A DNA stretch of 43,969 nucleotides from NCBI GenBank assembly GCA_944320235.1, contig CALUGQ010000016.1, forward strand, positions 1 through 43,969. The letters run 5' to 3'. Positions within the stretch are counted from its first letter, which is position 1; every line of letters starts with the position of its first letter. Positions 7,762 to 16,170 of the stretch are shown here, piece after piece. A program made the position numbers and the translations under genes. The notes below the pieces were generated by a model. That model made no database searches. It was given only the letters and a program-made list of their open reading frames with translations, and had not been told where the DNA came from. This DNA comes from an uncultured Prevotella sp. GTDB lineage: Bacteria; Bacteroidota; Bacteroidia; Bacteroidales; Bacteroidaceae.

Positions 7762-10452
7762 ATGGAACTACGATTCAACCTCACCTACGTCACGTCGTTC
7801 GGCGAACAGCTGATACTCAACATCATCGGCGGCGAAGGCCACCCCAAGGCCGAACGCCACACGATGGAGACGCTCGACGGGCGGGAGTGGACTTGCCGCC
7901 TCATAAAGGCCGTGAAGCCCGCAACCTACATAGACTACTACTACAGCGTGGAGCGGCGCGGCGCCGAGGCAAGGCGCGAATGGGACGCCATGCCCCACCG
8001 CCTTGAGTTCCCGAGCACGCGCAGCGCGCTTCACGTGATGTTCGACCGGTGGATCGACGTGCCCGACGACGCCCTGCTCTACAGCTCGGCCTTCACCGAG
8101 TGCGTTGCGCCACGCACAAGGCAGCTCAGCGCCGTGGCCCCATTCGCCAAGATGCTGCGCCTCAAAGTGCGCGCCCCGCAGCTGCGCGCGGGCCAGCGGC
8201 TGGCCGTCACCGGCGACGACCCGAGCCTCGGCAGCTGGATGGGACCGGCGCGGCAGCCCATGGCCGAGCACACCCCGGGCGAATGGGTGGTGAGCATCGA
8301 CGCCTCGCAACTGGCCCGCCCGGCCATCGAGTTCAAGTTCGTCATAGCCGACGCCGGCGGCAACGACATCCTCATGTGGGAGAACGGGGCCAACCGCACG
8401 CTGGCCCTGCCCGACATAAAGGCCGGCGACGTGGTGACCTACGAGCTGCCACAGCCCGAGTTCGCCGTGGCGCCGTGGCGCGTGGCAGGCACGGTGGTGC
8501 CGGTGTTCGCCCTCCGCTCGGAGGGAAGCTACGGCGTGGGCGACCTCGGCGACCTCATGGCCATGGTCGACTGGGCCGCAGCCACAGGCCAACACGCACT
8601 GCAGGTGCTGCCAGTAAACGACACCACGGCCACCCACACCTGGCGCGACTCGTACCCATACAGCGCAATCAGCGTATACGCGCTGCACCCCCAATACACC
8701 GACCTGCGGCAGCTCCCGCCGCTCAAAGACCCGGAGCGCCGCGAGCACTACGAGCAGCTGCGCCGCGAACTGAACGCACTGCCACAGCTAGACTATGAGC
8801 GCGTGAACGCCGCCAAGACGGCCTACCTGCGCGAACTCTACGCCCAGGAATGGCAGGCCGTGGGCCGCAGGGCCACGTTCAAGCGCTTCTTCGAGGCCAA
8901 CAAGGCGTGGCTCGTACCCTACGCCGCCTTCTGCCAGCACCGAGAACAGTTCGGCACGGCCGACTTCAGCCGCTGGGCCGGCCACGAGAAGCCCGACGCC
9001 AAGGAACTGGCCGACATGGGCAACCCGCTCACGAAGAAATACAGGGAGGCCAGTTTCTGGTATTACGTGCAGTACAACCTCGACTCGCAGATGCGCCAGG
9101 TGCACGAACGCGCCCGCCAGAAGCACGTAATACTGAAGGGTGACATACCCATCGGCGTGAGCAAGCAGAGCGTAGAGACGTGGACGCAGCCCCGCTACTT
9201 CAACATGGACGGACAGGCCGGGGCGCCGCCCGACGCCTTCTCGGTGAACGGGCAGAACTGGGGCTTCCCCACATACAACTGGAACGAGATTCTTAAAGAC
9301 GGCTGCTCGTGGTGGACTGAGCGGCTGAGGAAAATGGCAGACTACTTCGATGCCTACCGCATAGACCACATACTGGGCTTCTTCCGCATTTGGGAGATAC
9401 CGGCAGGAGCCGTGCACGGACTGCTCGGGCAATTCTCGCCGGCACTCGGCATGACCCGGCAGGAAATAGAAGCCTACGGGCTCCGCCCCGACATGGAGCG
9501 GCTCACGCAGCCCTACATCACCGACACGGCCCTCGAACGCCGCTTCGGCGAAAGGGCCGGCGAGGTGCGCCAGACTTACGTGGAACGCCGTGGCGAAGGC
9601 TACGCCATGCGCCCCGAGTACGCCACGCAGCGCAAGGTGGAAGCCGCCTTTGCCGGCAAGGACTCCGAAGTCGACCGGAAGCTGCGCGACGGACTGTACG
9701 CGCTGATAAGCGATGTGCTCTTCGTGCGCGACCGCACCGACCGCAACAAGTTCCACCCGCGCATCGCAGCGCAGGCCGACCTGGCTTACGCCGCGCTCAG
9801 CGACAGGGAGAAGACCGTGTTCAACCGCCTATACGACGATTACTTCTACCGCCGCCACAACCAGTTCTGGTACAACGAGGCCATGCGGAAGCTGCCGCGC
9901 CTGGCGCTGGCAACGCGCATGCTGATGTGCGCCGAGGACCTGGGCATGGTGCCGGAGTGCGTGCCTTGGGCCATGAACAGGCTGCACATACTGAGCCTGG
10001 AGATTCAGTCAATGCCCAAGGAAGCGGGCTGCCGCTTCGCCCACCTGTCGCATTACCCCTACCTGTCGGTGTGCACCACCTCCACACACGACACTCCCAC
10101 CATGCGCGCATGGTGGGATGAGGACGCCGACCGGGCGCAAGCCTACTTCACGCAGATGCTCCACCACGACGGGGCCGCGCCCCACCCCATGCCCGGGTGG
10201 CTGGCCAAGGACATCGTGGAGCGCAACCTCATGGCACCGTCGGCACTGTGCATACTGCCGCTGCAAGACTGGCTGGCCATCGACGAGGGCCTGCGCCTGC
10301 CCGACGCCGGCGCAGAGCGCATCAACATACCGGCCGACCCGCACCACTTATGGCGCTACCGCATGCACCTGAACATTGAGGAACTGGCGGCAGCGACACG
10401 GTTCAACGAAACGATAAAGCAACTGGTTGAAGCCAGCGGGAGGGGTAACTGA
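7762..10452 (+). CDS. malQ: 4-alpha-glucanotransferase (amylomaltase) with two CBM20 domains
   Basis: At 896 residues this is the long form of GH77 amylomaltase usual in Bacteroidetes. Two starch-binding CBM20 modules occupy about residues 1-115 and 130-240; the second has VTGDDPSLGSW and a WVVSIDAS segment. The GH77 barrel follows from about 250. Key motifs are FDAYRIDHILGFFRIWEIP with nucleophile Asp535, CAEDLGMVPECVP with acid/base Glu725, and STHDTPTMRAWW with His776/Asp777. The enzyme transfers alpha-1,4-glucan segments between malto-oligosaccharides in the cytoplasm, feeding glucose and longer chains to glycogen or maltodextrin metabolism. There is no signal peptide. It stands alone with its own promoter and a strong bidirectional hairpin after the stop. 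Confidence 0.95.
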   Translation: MELRFNLTYVTSFGEQLILNIIGGEGHPKAERHTMETLDGREWTCRLIKAVKPATYIDYYYSVERRGAEARREWDAMPHRLEFPSTRSALHVMFDRWIDVPDDALLYSSAFTECVAPRTRQLSAVAPFAKMLRLKVRAPQLRAGQRLAVTGDDPSLGSWMGPARQPMAEHTPGEWVVSIDASQLARPAIEFKFVIADAGGNDILMWENGANRTLALPDIKAGDVVTYELPQPEFAVAPWRVAGTVVPVFALRSEGSYGVGDLGDLMAMVDWAAATGQHALQVLPVNDTTATHTWRDSYPYSAISVYALHPQYTDLRQLPPLKDPERREHYEQLRRELNALPQLDYERVNAAKTAYLRELYAQEWQAVGRRATFKRFFEANKAWLVPYAAFCQHREQFGTADFSRWAGHEKPDAKELADMGNPLTKKYREASFWYYVQYNLDSQMRQVHERARQKHVILKGDIPIGVSKQSVETWTQPRYFNMDGQAGAPPDAFSVNGQNWGFPTYNWNEILKDGCSWWTERLRKMADYFDAYRIDHILGFFRIWEIPAGAVHGLLGQFSPALGMTRQEIEAYGLRPDMERLTQPYITDTALERRFGERAGEVRQTYVERRGEGYAMRPEYATQRKVEAAFAGKDSEVDRKLRDGLYALISDVLFVRDRTDRNKFHPRIAAQADLAYAALSDREKTVFNRLYDDYFYRRHNQFWYNEAMRKLPRLALATRMLMCAEDLGMVPECVPWAMNRLHILSLEIQSMPKEAGCRFAHLSHYPYLSVCTTSTHDTPTMRAWWDEDADRAQAYFTQMLHHDGAAPHPMPGWLAKDIVERNLMAPSALCILPLQDWLAIDEGLRLPDAGAERINIPADPHHLWRYRMHLNIEELAAATRFNETIKQLVEASGRGN

Positions 10453-10457
10453 CAAAG

Positions 10458-10509
10458 AGTTCGGGAGAAACAGGCCCGGCGTGCGCCAAAGCCTTGTTTC
10501 TCCCGAACT
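10458..10509. terminator. bidirectional terminator between malQ and the convergent lipoprotein gene
   Basis: A perfect 15-bp stem, AGTTCGGGAGAAACA (10458-10472) with TGTTTCTCCCGAACT (10495-10509), fills the 81-base gap between two convergent genes. There is no long T-tract on either side, but the position and stem strength favour termination. Confidence 0.7.
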
Positions 10510-10533
10510 TCTGCCAATACGCGGCCATGCCGC

Positions 10534-11160
10534 TCACCACTCCATGGAGTTGTATATGAGGGTGTCTTTGCCCGAGGCAAGCTCACGGTAAGTTATGTTG
10601 AAGTAAGTGGCGGTGGTGTCCATCTCCTCCTGTCCGTAGGTGGTGAGGAGGTAGTCGGCCGTGCGCCGCGTGCTGAAGTCGCCGTCCTTGTTGGGCGCGA
10701 GTATGCCTTTGTAGGTGTGGTTGCGCAGCGTTGCCCACAGCATGCTGGAGCCGTTGGTGTACAAGATGTAAAGCGGCGCCGACAGGCTGACGGCAAAGTC
10801 GTAGGCATCCTTGGTTGCCAAGGCGCCAGCTTTTGGCGAGTAGCGCGCCAGGAGGCCGTAGTTGCGCTCCTTGCCAGGGGCGAAGGCGACGGTCTTTGTC
10901 CACGCCCCGCCGTCCAAAGTGTCTTTCTTCATCGTGCCGTCGGCATCGAGATACTCCACAAGCACGTCGGCCACATCCCTCACCGCGGGGTCTGCGAGCT
11001 GCACGGTATATGCAACCCTGTATGCCGATACGGTCTTGTCGCCATAGTCAAGGCCCGGCCCCGAAGGCTCATCGTCGCCGCCGCACGATGCCAGCCCTGC
11101 GGCCAGGGCCGACGCAAGGACCACAGCTGCAATCAAGTTCTTTCCTTTCTCCATATCCAT
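10534..11160 (-). CDS. hypothetical lipoprotein, 208 residues
   Basis: I do not recognise the family. The N-terminus is a lipoprotein signal with lipobox LASC followed by GGDDEPSG, a flexible acidic stretch typical of Bacteroidetes surface-exposed lipoproteins. The remainder is rich in short alternating segments (TVSAYRVAYTVQLADPAVRDVADVLVEYLD, KTVAFAPGKERNYGLLARYSP) suggesting a beta-sandwich of about 170 residues. It ends with ATYFNITYRELASGKDTLIYNSMEW. ATGs at 11160 and 11154 are both possible. The longer frame starting at 11184 is excluded because it would begin inside the -7 element at 11182-11189. It converges with malQ, and nothing suggests functional linkage. Confidence 0.75.
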   Translation of the reverse strand: MDMEKGKNLIAAVVLASALAAGLASCGGDDEPSGPGLDYGDKTVSAYRVAYTVQLADPAVRDVADVLVEYLDADGTMKKDTLDGGAWTKTVAFAPGKERNYGLLARYSPKAGALATKDAYDFAVSLSAPLYILYTNGSSMLWATLRNHTYKGILAPNKDGDFSTRRTADYLLTTYGQEEMDTTATYFNITYRELASGKDTLIYNSMEW

Positions 11161-11181
11161 GTAATGTTTGTTATCGCGCTG

Positions 11182-11212
11182 CAAAGTTAATCCAATTTAT
11201 CGCAGCGGCCAA
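11182..11212 (-). promoter_or_regulatory. promoter of the 208-residue lipoprotein gene
   Basis: Minus-strand TTGG (11209-11212), 19 bases, then TAACTTTG (11182-11189). The -7 is a full match and the -33 is one base off. The leader would be about 16 bases. Confidence 0.6.
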
Positions 11213-11316
11213 CGCGGCGGCCCGCTTTTGCCCCGCCGCGAAGCATTTTTTATGATTTTATCACAACACACACCGCATTTTAAGCAAATGCGGATGCACT
11301 TTCGCGCCATTTTTAG

Positions 11317-11324
11317 TATATTTG
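11317..11324 (+). promoter_or_regulatory. -7 element immediately ahead of the SprT-like gene
   Basis: TATATTTG is an exact -7 match; no TTTG lies 19 bases upstream. Its last base is only 9 bases before the ATG at 11334, so the mRNA would have a leader of only a few bases. Confidence 0.55.
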
Positions 11325-11333
11325 CACAACCCA

Positions 11334-12014
11334 ATGAAACCTACACTTGAATACATAAAGGAGCAATTCGCCACGTTCAACCGTGCCTATTTCGGCGGCA
11401 AGCTGCCCGAACCGGCATTTGCCTTGAGCCATGCCCGCACCGTGCTGGGGCAATTCAGCTGCCACCGTTCGCGCTCGTGGCTTACGCACAGGCGCAAGCT
11501 GGCAGGCTGCACGATAAAGATAAGCACTTACTACGACATGCCCGAGCGCGAATGCCAGAACGTATTGCTGCACGAGATGATACATTATTACATTGCCTAC
11601 AATGGCATCAGCGACACGTCGGCCCACGGGCCGGCCTTCCGCACGCTGATGGAAAGGCTCAACAGCTGCCACGGCTGGGGCATAAAGGTGCGCACCGACA
11701 CGCGCCGCTGGGCGGCAGCCGGGGAGCAGAAGCAGCAAAGCCGCCTCGTGCTCGCGCTCACCATGGCCGACGGCAAGCGCTTCCTCACGGTGGTCAACCG
11801 CAGATACCGCGATGCCATAGAGTGCAAGGTGAGGGGCAACAAGGACATCGCCAGCCACAGATGGGTGGAGACGAGCAACGAATACTTCCGCGACTTTCCC
11901 GCCGTCCGCAGCCTGCGGGCGCGCCGCGTGAGCCTCGATGTATACCTTGAAGCCTCGGGCGACGGGCCTGCGCGACCAACCAAAGGAACAACACCAACAA
12001 CTATAAGCCAATGA
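11334..12014 (+). CDS. SprT-like zinc metalloprotease domain protein
   Basis: This 226-residue cytoplasmic protein is SprT-like. The N-terminal segment EYIKEQFATFNRAYFGGKLPEPAFAL is the family opening, and LLHEMIHYYIAYN supplies the zinc motif HExxH (His80, Glu81, His84). A third ligand is probably His in SAHGPAF. The C-terminal half (about 125-226) lacks the Cys4 zinc ribbon found in SprT/Spartan and is less conserved. By homology it may cleave DNA-bound or damaged proteins, but the bacterial role is poorly defined. The ATG at 11334 is the only one that keeps the conserved N-terminus. Its stop overlaps the next start (ATGA, 12011-12014), so it is translationally coupled to a secreted protein, an odd pairing. 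Confidence 0.8.
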   Translation: MKPTLEYIKEQFATFNRAYFGGKLPEPAFALSHARTVLGQFSCHRSRSWLTHRRKLAGCTIKISTYYDMPERECQNVLLHEMIHYYIAYNGISDTSAHGPAFRTLMERLNSCHGWGIKVRTDTRRWAAAGEQKQQSRLVLALTMADGKRFLTVVNRRYRDAIECKVRGNKDIASHRWVETSNEYFRDFPAVRSLRARRVSLDVYLEASGDGPARPTKGTTPTTISQ

Positions 12015-12481
12015 AAAAACTGTTACTGACCATGGCTGTGACGTTAGCCGCAAGCAGCCAGGCCCAAGACAGCTCACTGCGGTGGGCGCTGCTGGAACCA
12101 AAAAGCGGCACGACGGTGCTCATGGGCAACGTCAGTTTCCTGCTGGCATCCGACTGGCAGGACACGTTTTCAATAGTATGCAAGGACGGAACGGTGGTGA
12201 CGGGAGCCGAGACGGTAAACTTCACAAAAGTGGAGCCGACCGGGATAATCCCTGCCACAGCCGCTGACGGCGGCCCGCAGATAGCAGCCCTTGCTGCCGG
12301 GCGGCTCACGCTGGCTGGCTGCAAGGCCGGGGCTGAAGTCGGAATCTATGACGCCGCAGGCCGCATGGTGGCCGGTTGCACGGCGGCTGAAGGGCGGACA
12401 GACATCGACGTGAGCCGCCTCGCCACGGGGGTATACCTGCTGCGTGCCGGCGACACGGCTGTAAAGTTCATCAAGAAATGA
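12011..12481 (+). CDS. small secreted protein with T9SS-type C-terminal sorting domain
   Basis: This 156-residue protein has a signal peptide (about residues 1-18, cleavage after SSQA). A short beta-rich domain follows (about 20-80), containing GTTVLMGNVSFLLASDWQDTFSIVCKDG. The C-terminal part, VGIYDAAGRMVAG...DVSRLATGVYLLRAGDTAVKFIKK, matches the T9SS type A sorting-domain pattern (YDxxGR, GxYxL, KxIKK). Little is left once signal and sorting domain are removed, so it may be a small surface-attached domain or a partner of the GH43 enzyme 15 bases downstream. The N-terminal beta domain looks like the one that opens the GH43 protein (its residues about 25-67). It overlaps the SprT-like gene by four bases. 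Confidence 0.75.
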   Translation: MKKLLLTMAVTLAASSQAQDSSLRWALLEPKSGTTVLMGNVSFLLASDWQDTFSIVCKDGTVVTGAETVNFTKVEPTGIIPATAADGGPQIAALAAGRLTLAGCKAGAEVGIYDAAGRMVAGCTAAEGRTDIDVSRLATGVYLLRAGDTAVKFIKK

Positions 12482-12496
12482 GGAAACGGAGGCCAT

Positions 12497-14725
12497 ATGA
12501 GGACAAAGATACTTGCAATCGCTGCCACCATGGCGGCCGCCACGACAGCAACCCACGCGCAGTTCGTGGCCGAACAAAATGACGGGGAGAAGATTACGGT
12601 AAGCGGCAACAGCCTTACGTTCACGCAGAGCGGCGAAGACGACGAGTGGACGCTGGGCGGGACGGACATTGGCAAGCTGCGCTCGCTGAGCATCATGCCC
12701 CTGGCACAGAGGCTCGCCAGCTACGAGGCGCCTGCCTACACCGACTACTACCGCCCCATATCGGACTGGGACCGGCGCGACGAATGGAACCTGGCTAACG
12801 TGCACGACCCATCGGTGGTAAAGGCAGAAGACGGGTATTACTATATGTTCACCACCGACGCGAGCTTCGGCAATGTACACACGGGCCACGGACACTTCAT
12901 GTGCCGCCGCTCGAGAAACCTCGTTGACTGGGAGTTCCTCGGCACCACGATGCCCTCGCTCCCGGCATGGGTGGAGCCGAAACTCAACGAGATACGCGCC
13001 GCCATGGGCCTCGGCCCGAGCACGGCCGACTTCAGCGACGACTCGCAGTTCGGCTTCTGGGCCCCGTGTGTGCGCAAAGTGAAGGACGGGCTTTACCGGA
13101 TGTACTACGCCATAACCTGCCCGGGGACCATCGACGGCGACGGCACATGGACCGAGCGCGCGTTCATCGGCCTGATGGAAACGGCCACGCCCTGGGACAC
13201 AGACAGCTGGGTGGACAAGGGATACGTGGTGACCAACGCTTCTGACAAGGGCCTCAACTTCAACGTGAAGGCCGATGACTGGGCCAACTGCTACTTCAAG
13301 TGGAACGCCATAGACCCCTCATACATCATCACCCCGGAGGGAGAGCACTGGCTCATCTACGGCTCTTGGCACTCGGGATTCGCAGCCCTGCCCATCGACC
13401 CCGACACCGGGATGCCGCAAGACGCGCTGGGCGAGCCCTTCGGCGGCGACATCTCGGCCTACGGGCAGCTTGTAAGCACGCGCCAGATGGGCAACCGCTG
13501 GCAGGCATCGGAGGCTCCCGAGGTGGTATACCGCGACGGATGGTATTACCTCTTCATGGCTTACGACGAGCTTAGCGTGGCCTACAACACGCGGGTGGTG
13601 CGCTCGCGCAACATAACCGGGCCTTACACGGGCATCGACGGCACCGACGTAACCACCCGCGGGGGCGACGCCTACCCGATAGTAACCCACCCCTACCGCT
13701 TCTCCGAGAGCTGCGGATGGGTAGGGATAAGCCATTGCGCAGTGTTCGACGACGGCCAAGGCAACTGGTTCTACTCCTCGCAGGGCCGCCTGCCGGCAGA
13801 CGTCTACGGCGATGCTTACAGCAATGCCATCATGATGGGCCAGGTGCGCCGCATCATCTGGACGGAAGAGGGATGGCCCGTGGTGCTCCCCGAGTGCTAC
13901 GGGGCCGTGCCGCAGGCACCGATAAGCGAAGACGAGCTCACGGGGCAGTGGGAAAACATTGCCCTCGACTATGGCTACCAGCACCAGGACGTGTCTACTG
14001 CCATCACGCTGAGGGCCGACCACACCGTGGGCGGAGCGCCGATGGAGGGGCAGCAATGGAGCTTCGACGCGCAGAAAAACATACTGACAATAGGCGGCGT
14101 GAAGCTCTACGTGGCCCGAGAGGCCGACTGGGAGACTTCGCCGCGCAAGGCCACGCTGGTCTATGCCGGGCTCAACGGCAAGCAGACGCTGTGGGGCAAG
14201 AAGTCGCAAGGGCAGACTACATACGGCGCGACGGACAACACGGCTGCCTACTGGACGGCCTTCTCGCCCTACTACGCATCGGCATCGGGCGACTGCACGT
14301 TCAGCTTCTCGTTCACAAACCACACGGACAAGGGCGAGGTGTGGAACAACTGGATCCTGGCCATCACCAACGGCAAGGAGCGCGGAGGCAGCGGCTACAA
14401 GGAATACGCCGTGCTGAGGGCCGACGCTTACGGCTGGGGCGACTATGCCAACGACGCGCAGCGCGAGGCCGGGATGGCCAACGACTATGACTGGACGACG
14501 TTCAAGGACGACATGGACGGGGCCAACGTTGACCTGACGGTGAGCATCAAGGGAACAACGATGGACATGAAGGCCATCACGACCACCACTGAAGGCAAGA
14601 CATACACGTACACCTACACCGTGAGCGGGCTGCCCTCGGGGGCCAAGGGGGCATTCCTCTCGATGGAGAAAGCCCACATAGTGCTCGACACTGACCGCTG
14701 CGGGGTAAACCTGCAAGGCTGGTGA
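12497..14725 (+). CDS. secreted GH43-family glycosidase (arabinanase-like), multidomain
   Basis: This 742-residue exported protein has a signal peptide (1-21). A short beta segment (about 25-67) similar to the preceding gene product comes next, then a five-bladed GH43 catalytic domain (about 95-475). The three GH43 acids are visible: Asp104 in NVHDPSVV (base), Asp273 in NAIDPSYI (pKa modulator) and Glu339 in QASEAPEVV (acid). Residues about 480-570 (LTGQWENIALDYG, IGGVKLYVAREADW, LWGKK) resemble the GH43 C-terminal beta-barrel of arabinanases. Residues 575-742 form a further, unassigned beta-rich domain. The likely activity is on alpha-1,5-arabinan or arabino-oligosaccharides. There is no obvious sorting domain at the C-terminus. 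GGAGG at 12488-12492 is a genuine Shine-Dalgarno, unusual in this phylum, and supports the ATG at 12497. Confidence 0.85.
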   Translation: MRTKILAIAATMAAATTATHAQFVAEQNDGEKITVSGNSLTFTQSGEDDEWTLGGTDIGKLRSLSIMPLAQRLASYEAPAYTDYYRPISDWDRRDEWNLANVHDPSVVKAEDGYYYMFTTDASFGNVHTGHGHFMCRRSRNLVDWEFLGTTMPSLPAWVEPKLNEIRAAMGLGPSTADFSDDSQFGFWAPCVRKVKDGLYRMYYAITCPGTIDGDGTWTERAFIGLMETATPWDTDSWVDKGYVVTNASDKGLNFNVKADDWANCYFKWNAIDPSYIITPEGEHWLIYGSWHSGFAALPIDPDTGMPQDALGEPFGGDISAYGQLVSTRQMGNRWQASEAPEVVYRDGWYYLFMAYDELSVAYNTRVVRSRNITGPYTGIDGTDVTTRGGDAYPIVTHPYRFSESCGWVGISHCAVFDDGQGNWFYSSQGRLPADVYGDAYSNAIMMGQVRRIIWTEEGWPVVLPECYGAVPQAPISEDELTGQWENIALDYGYQHQDVSTAITLRADHTVGGAPMEGQQWSFDAQKNILTIGGVKLYVAREADWETSPRKATLVYAGLNGKQTLWGKKSQGQTTYGATDNTAAYWTAFSPYYASASGDCTFSFSFTNHTDKGEVWNNWILAITNGKERGGSGYKEYAVLRADAYGWGDYANDAQREAGMANDYDWTTFKDDMDGANVDLTVSIKGTTMDMKAITTTTEGKTYTYTYTVSGLPSGAKGAFLSMEKAHIVLDTDRCGVNLQGW

Positions 14726-14761
14726 CGCAAGCCGGCTGGCACCATTCACCAAGCCGCGGAG

Positions 14762-14802
14762 GGCTTCGCCCGGTGGGAGAGACCACCGGCGCGGAGCCTT
14801 TT
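14762..14802 (+). terminator. terminator of the SprT-GH43 transcript
   Basis: Stem GGCTTCGC..CCGGTGG (14762-14776) pairs with CCACCGG..GCGGAGCC (14783-14798) around a GAGAGA loop and is followed directly by TTTT (14799-14802). It begins 37 bases after the GH43 stop. Confidence 0.75.
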
Positions 14803-15048
14803 CCATGGCCTGGTGCGCCCGCCAACGCCCGCAGGGTGTAAAGAAACTTCGCAAATGGCCAGCAGCTGAGGCCTCAACGGCAACCTCCTGGCAACCAACA
14901 AGATAGCAGAAGTGCCCGTTTCGCATTGCGAAACGGGCACTTCTGCGTTACCATACAGGCCGGACGAGTACGCGAAACGGCTCGTCGGGCCGGGCGATAC
15001 GGCATCCCCACGGCCACAGCCGGGCCTGTGTAAACAAAAGCGACGCCA
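14803..15048. other. gap between convergent GH43 genes
   Basis: No gene. It contains the large palindrome at 14906-14946 and a weaker hairpin (GACGAG with CTCGTC, about 14963-14990). Confidence 0.6.
14906..14946. repeat. perfect palindrome with 20-bp arms, copy C of the intergenic element
   Basis: Arm GCAGAAGTGCCCGTTTCGCA (14906-14925) and its exact complement (14927-14946) are separated by one base. There is no T-tract on either side and the forward transcript already has a terminator at 14762. The right arm closely resembles part of copy D (21548-21571), with one insertion each way, so it appears to belong to the dispersed repeat family. Confidence 0.85.
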
Positions 15049-16035
15049 CTACTCAGCCTCCCGGAGCACAGGCCAGCCGTCAGGAGTCCACTCCATCTGT
15101 CTCTGCACAAGGATGGAGGCACCCTTCATCGGTATGCTGTAACCGTGGCAGATGAAGAGGTCCTCACCGTCGAAACGGTAGGCTGCGCTGTGGCCGGCAG
15201 CCTCAAACTCCTTCTTGTCGCCCTCTATCACGAGCGCGCCTCCGCCATCGAGCATATCGCGCCCGTCGCGGTCAAGGTACGGCCCGGCCACGCTGCGGCT
15301 GCGGCCCACGGCCACGCAGTATGTGCTCTCCATGCCCCGGCAGCAGTAATCCCACGACACAAAAAGGTAAAAGTAGCCGCCGTGGCGGAAGATGAACGGC
15401 GCCTCGATGGGGTTGGCGCGGCCCGTGGTCTTGCGGCGGGCTATGGTGCGAGGCTTCTCGCCTGCGGCAACGTGCATCGTGGAGTCGAGGCGCACGAGCT
15501 GTATGCCGCCCCAGAACGAGCCGAACGTGAGCCACGGCTGCCCCTCCTCGTCGATGATGAAGGCCGGGTCGATGGCGTTCCAGTTGTCACGCTCCTCGCG
15601 CGAGCACACCAGCGGCCCCTCGTCGCGCCACTCTGTGCCGACGGCGAGACTCCCAGCCGAAGCCAGGCCGATGGCCGACGTGCGCTTGCCGAACGTTGAG
15701 CAGCTGTAGGCCAGCCACCAGCGGCCACGGTAGCGTATCACGTCGGGCGCCCATACATGGTGGCGGAAGCCCGGCACGGAGTCGTGAGTCCACGCCGGGA
15801 TGTCGCCCAGCACAGGCTCTCCGTGCACGGTCCACGTGCGGCGGTCGGCCGAAGTGGCGTGCTGCAGGCCGTCGCCCGTGCTGAAGAGGTGGTAAACGCC
15901 GCCATCGAAGGCCATGACAGGGTCGTGCACCATCACCGTGTCCGTGGTGAACGTGCGCCGCCCGTGGGGCCTGTGCTCTTGAGCCACGGCCGAGGCGGCG
16001 AGCAGCGCAAGGGCAAATGCAATGCAGGTTCTCAT
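15049..16035 (-). CDS. secreted GH43-family arabinanase-like glycosidase
   Basis: This 328-residue protein is a compact single-domain GH43 enzyme with a signal peptide (about 1-18, cleavage near AVAQ). The catalytic acids are readable: Asp38 in MVHDPVM, Asp156 in NAIDPAFI and Glu211 in NPIEAPFI. The propeller motifs HHVWAPDVIRYRGRWWLAYSCSTFG and WLTFGSFWGGIQL are typical of arabinan endo-1,5-alpha-L-arabinosidases (AbnA type). With the multidomain GH43 it converges on, it would release arabino-oligosaccharides in the periplasm or at the surface. No SusC/SusD pair or arabinofuranosidase is nearby, so this is not a complete utilisation locus. The ATG at 16035 opens the signal peptide and is preferred over an upstream codon at 16071. 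I found no clear promoter upstream. Confidence 0.87.
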   Translation of the reverse strand: MRTCIAFALALLAASAVAQEHRPHGRRTFTTDTVMVHDPVMAFDGGVYHLFSTGDGLQHATSADRRTWTVHGEPVLGDIPAWTHDSVPGFRHHVWAPDVIRYRGRWWLAYSCSTFGKRTSAIGLASAGSLAVGTEWRDEGPLVCSREERDNWNAIDPAFIIDEEGQPWLTFGSFWGGIQLVRLDSTMHVAAGEKPRTIARRKTTGRANPIEAPFIFRHGGYFYLFVSWDYCCRGMESTYCVAVGRSRSVAGPYLDRDGRDMLDGGGALVIEGDKKEFEAAGHSAAYRFDGEDLFICHGYSIPMKGASILVQRQMEWTPDGWPVLREAE

Positions 16036-16170
16036 GATGTATATAGTTGTTTTGGAATTGTTCGACAGCAAAAACCGGCCATGCCTGCCTCACGGAAAGG
16101 ACATTCCGGCGGCAAGGCAGAAGCGCATGGCGCGCCGATTTTCTTATTTCTCTACTATTGATTCTTGATT

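Noticed and set aside
12841-14926. Long minus-strand frames antisense to the GH43 gene
   Set aside because: They are mirror frames caused by high third-position GC; the plus-strand frame carries all the GH43 catalytic motifs.
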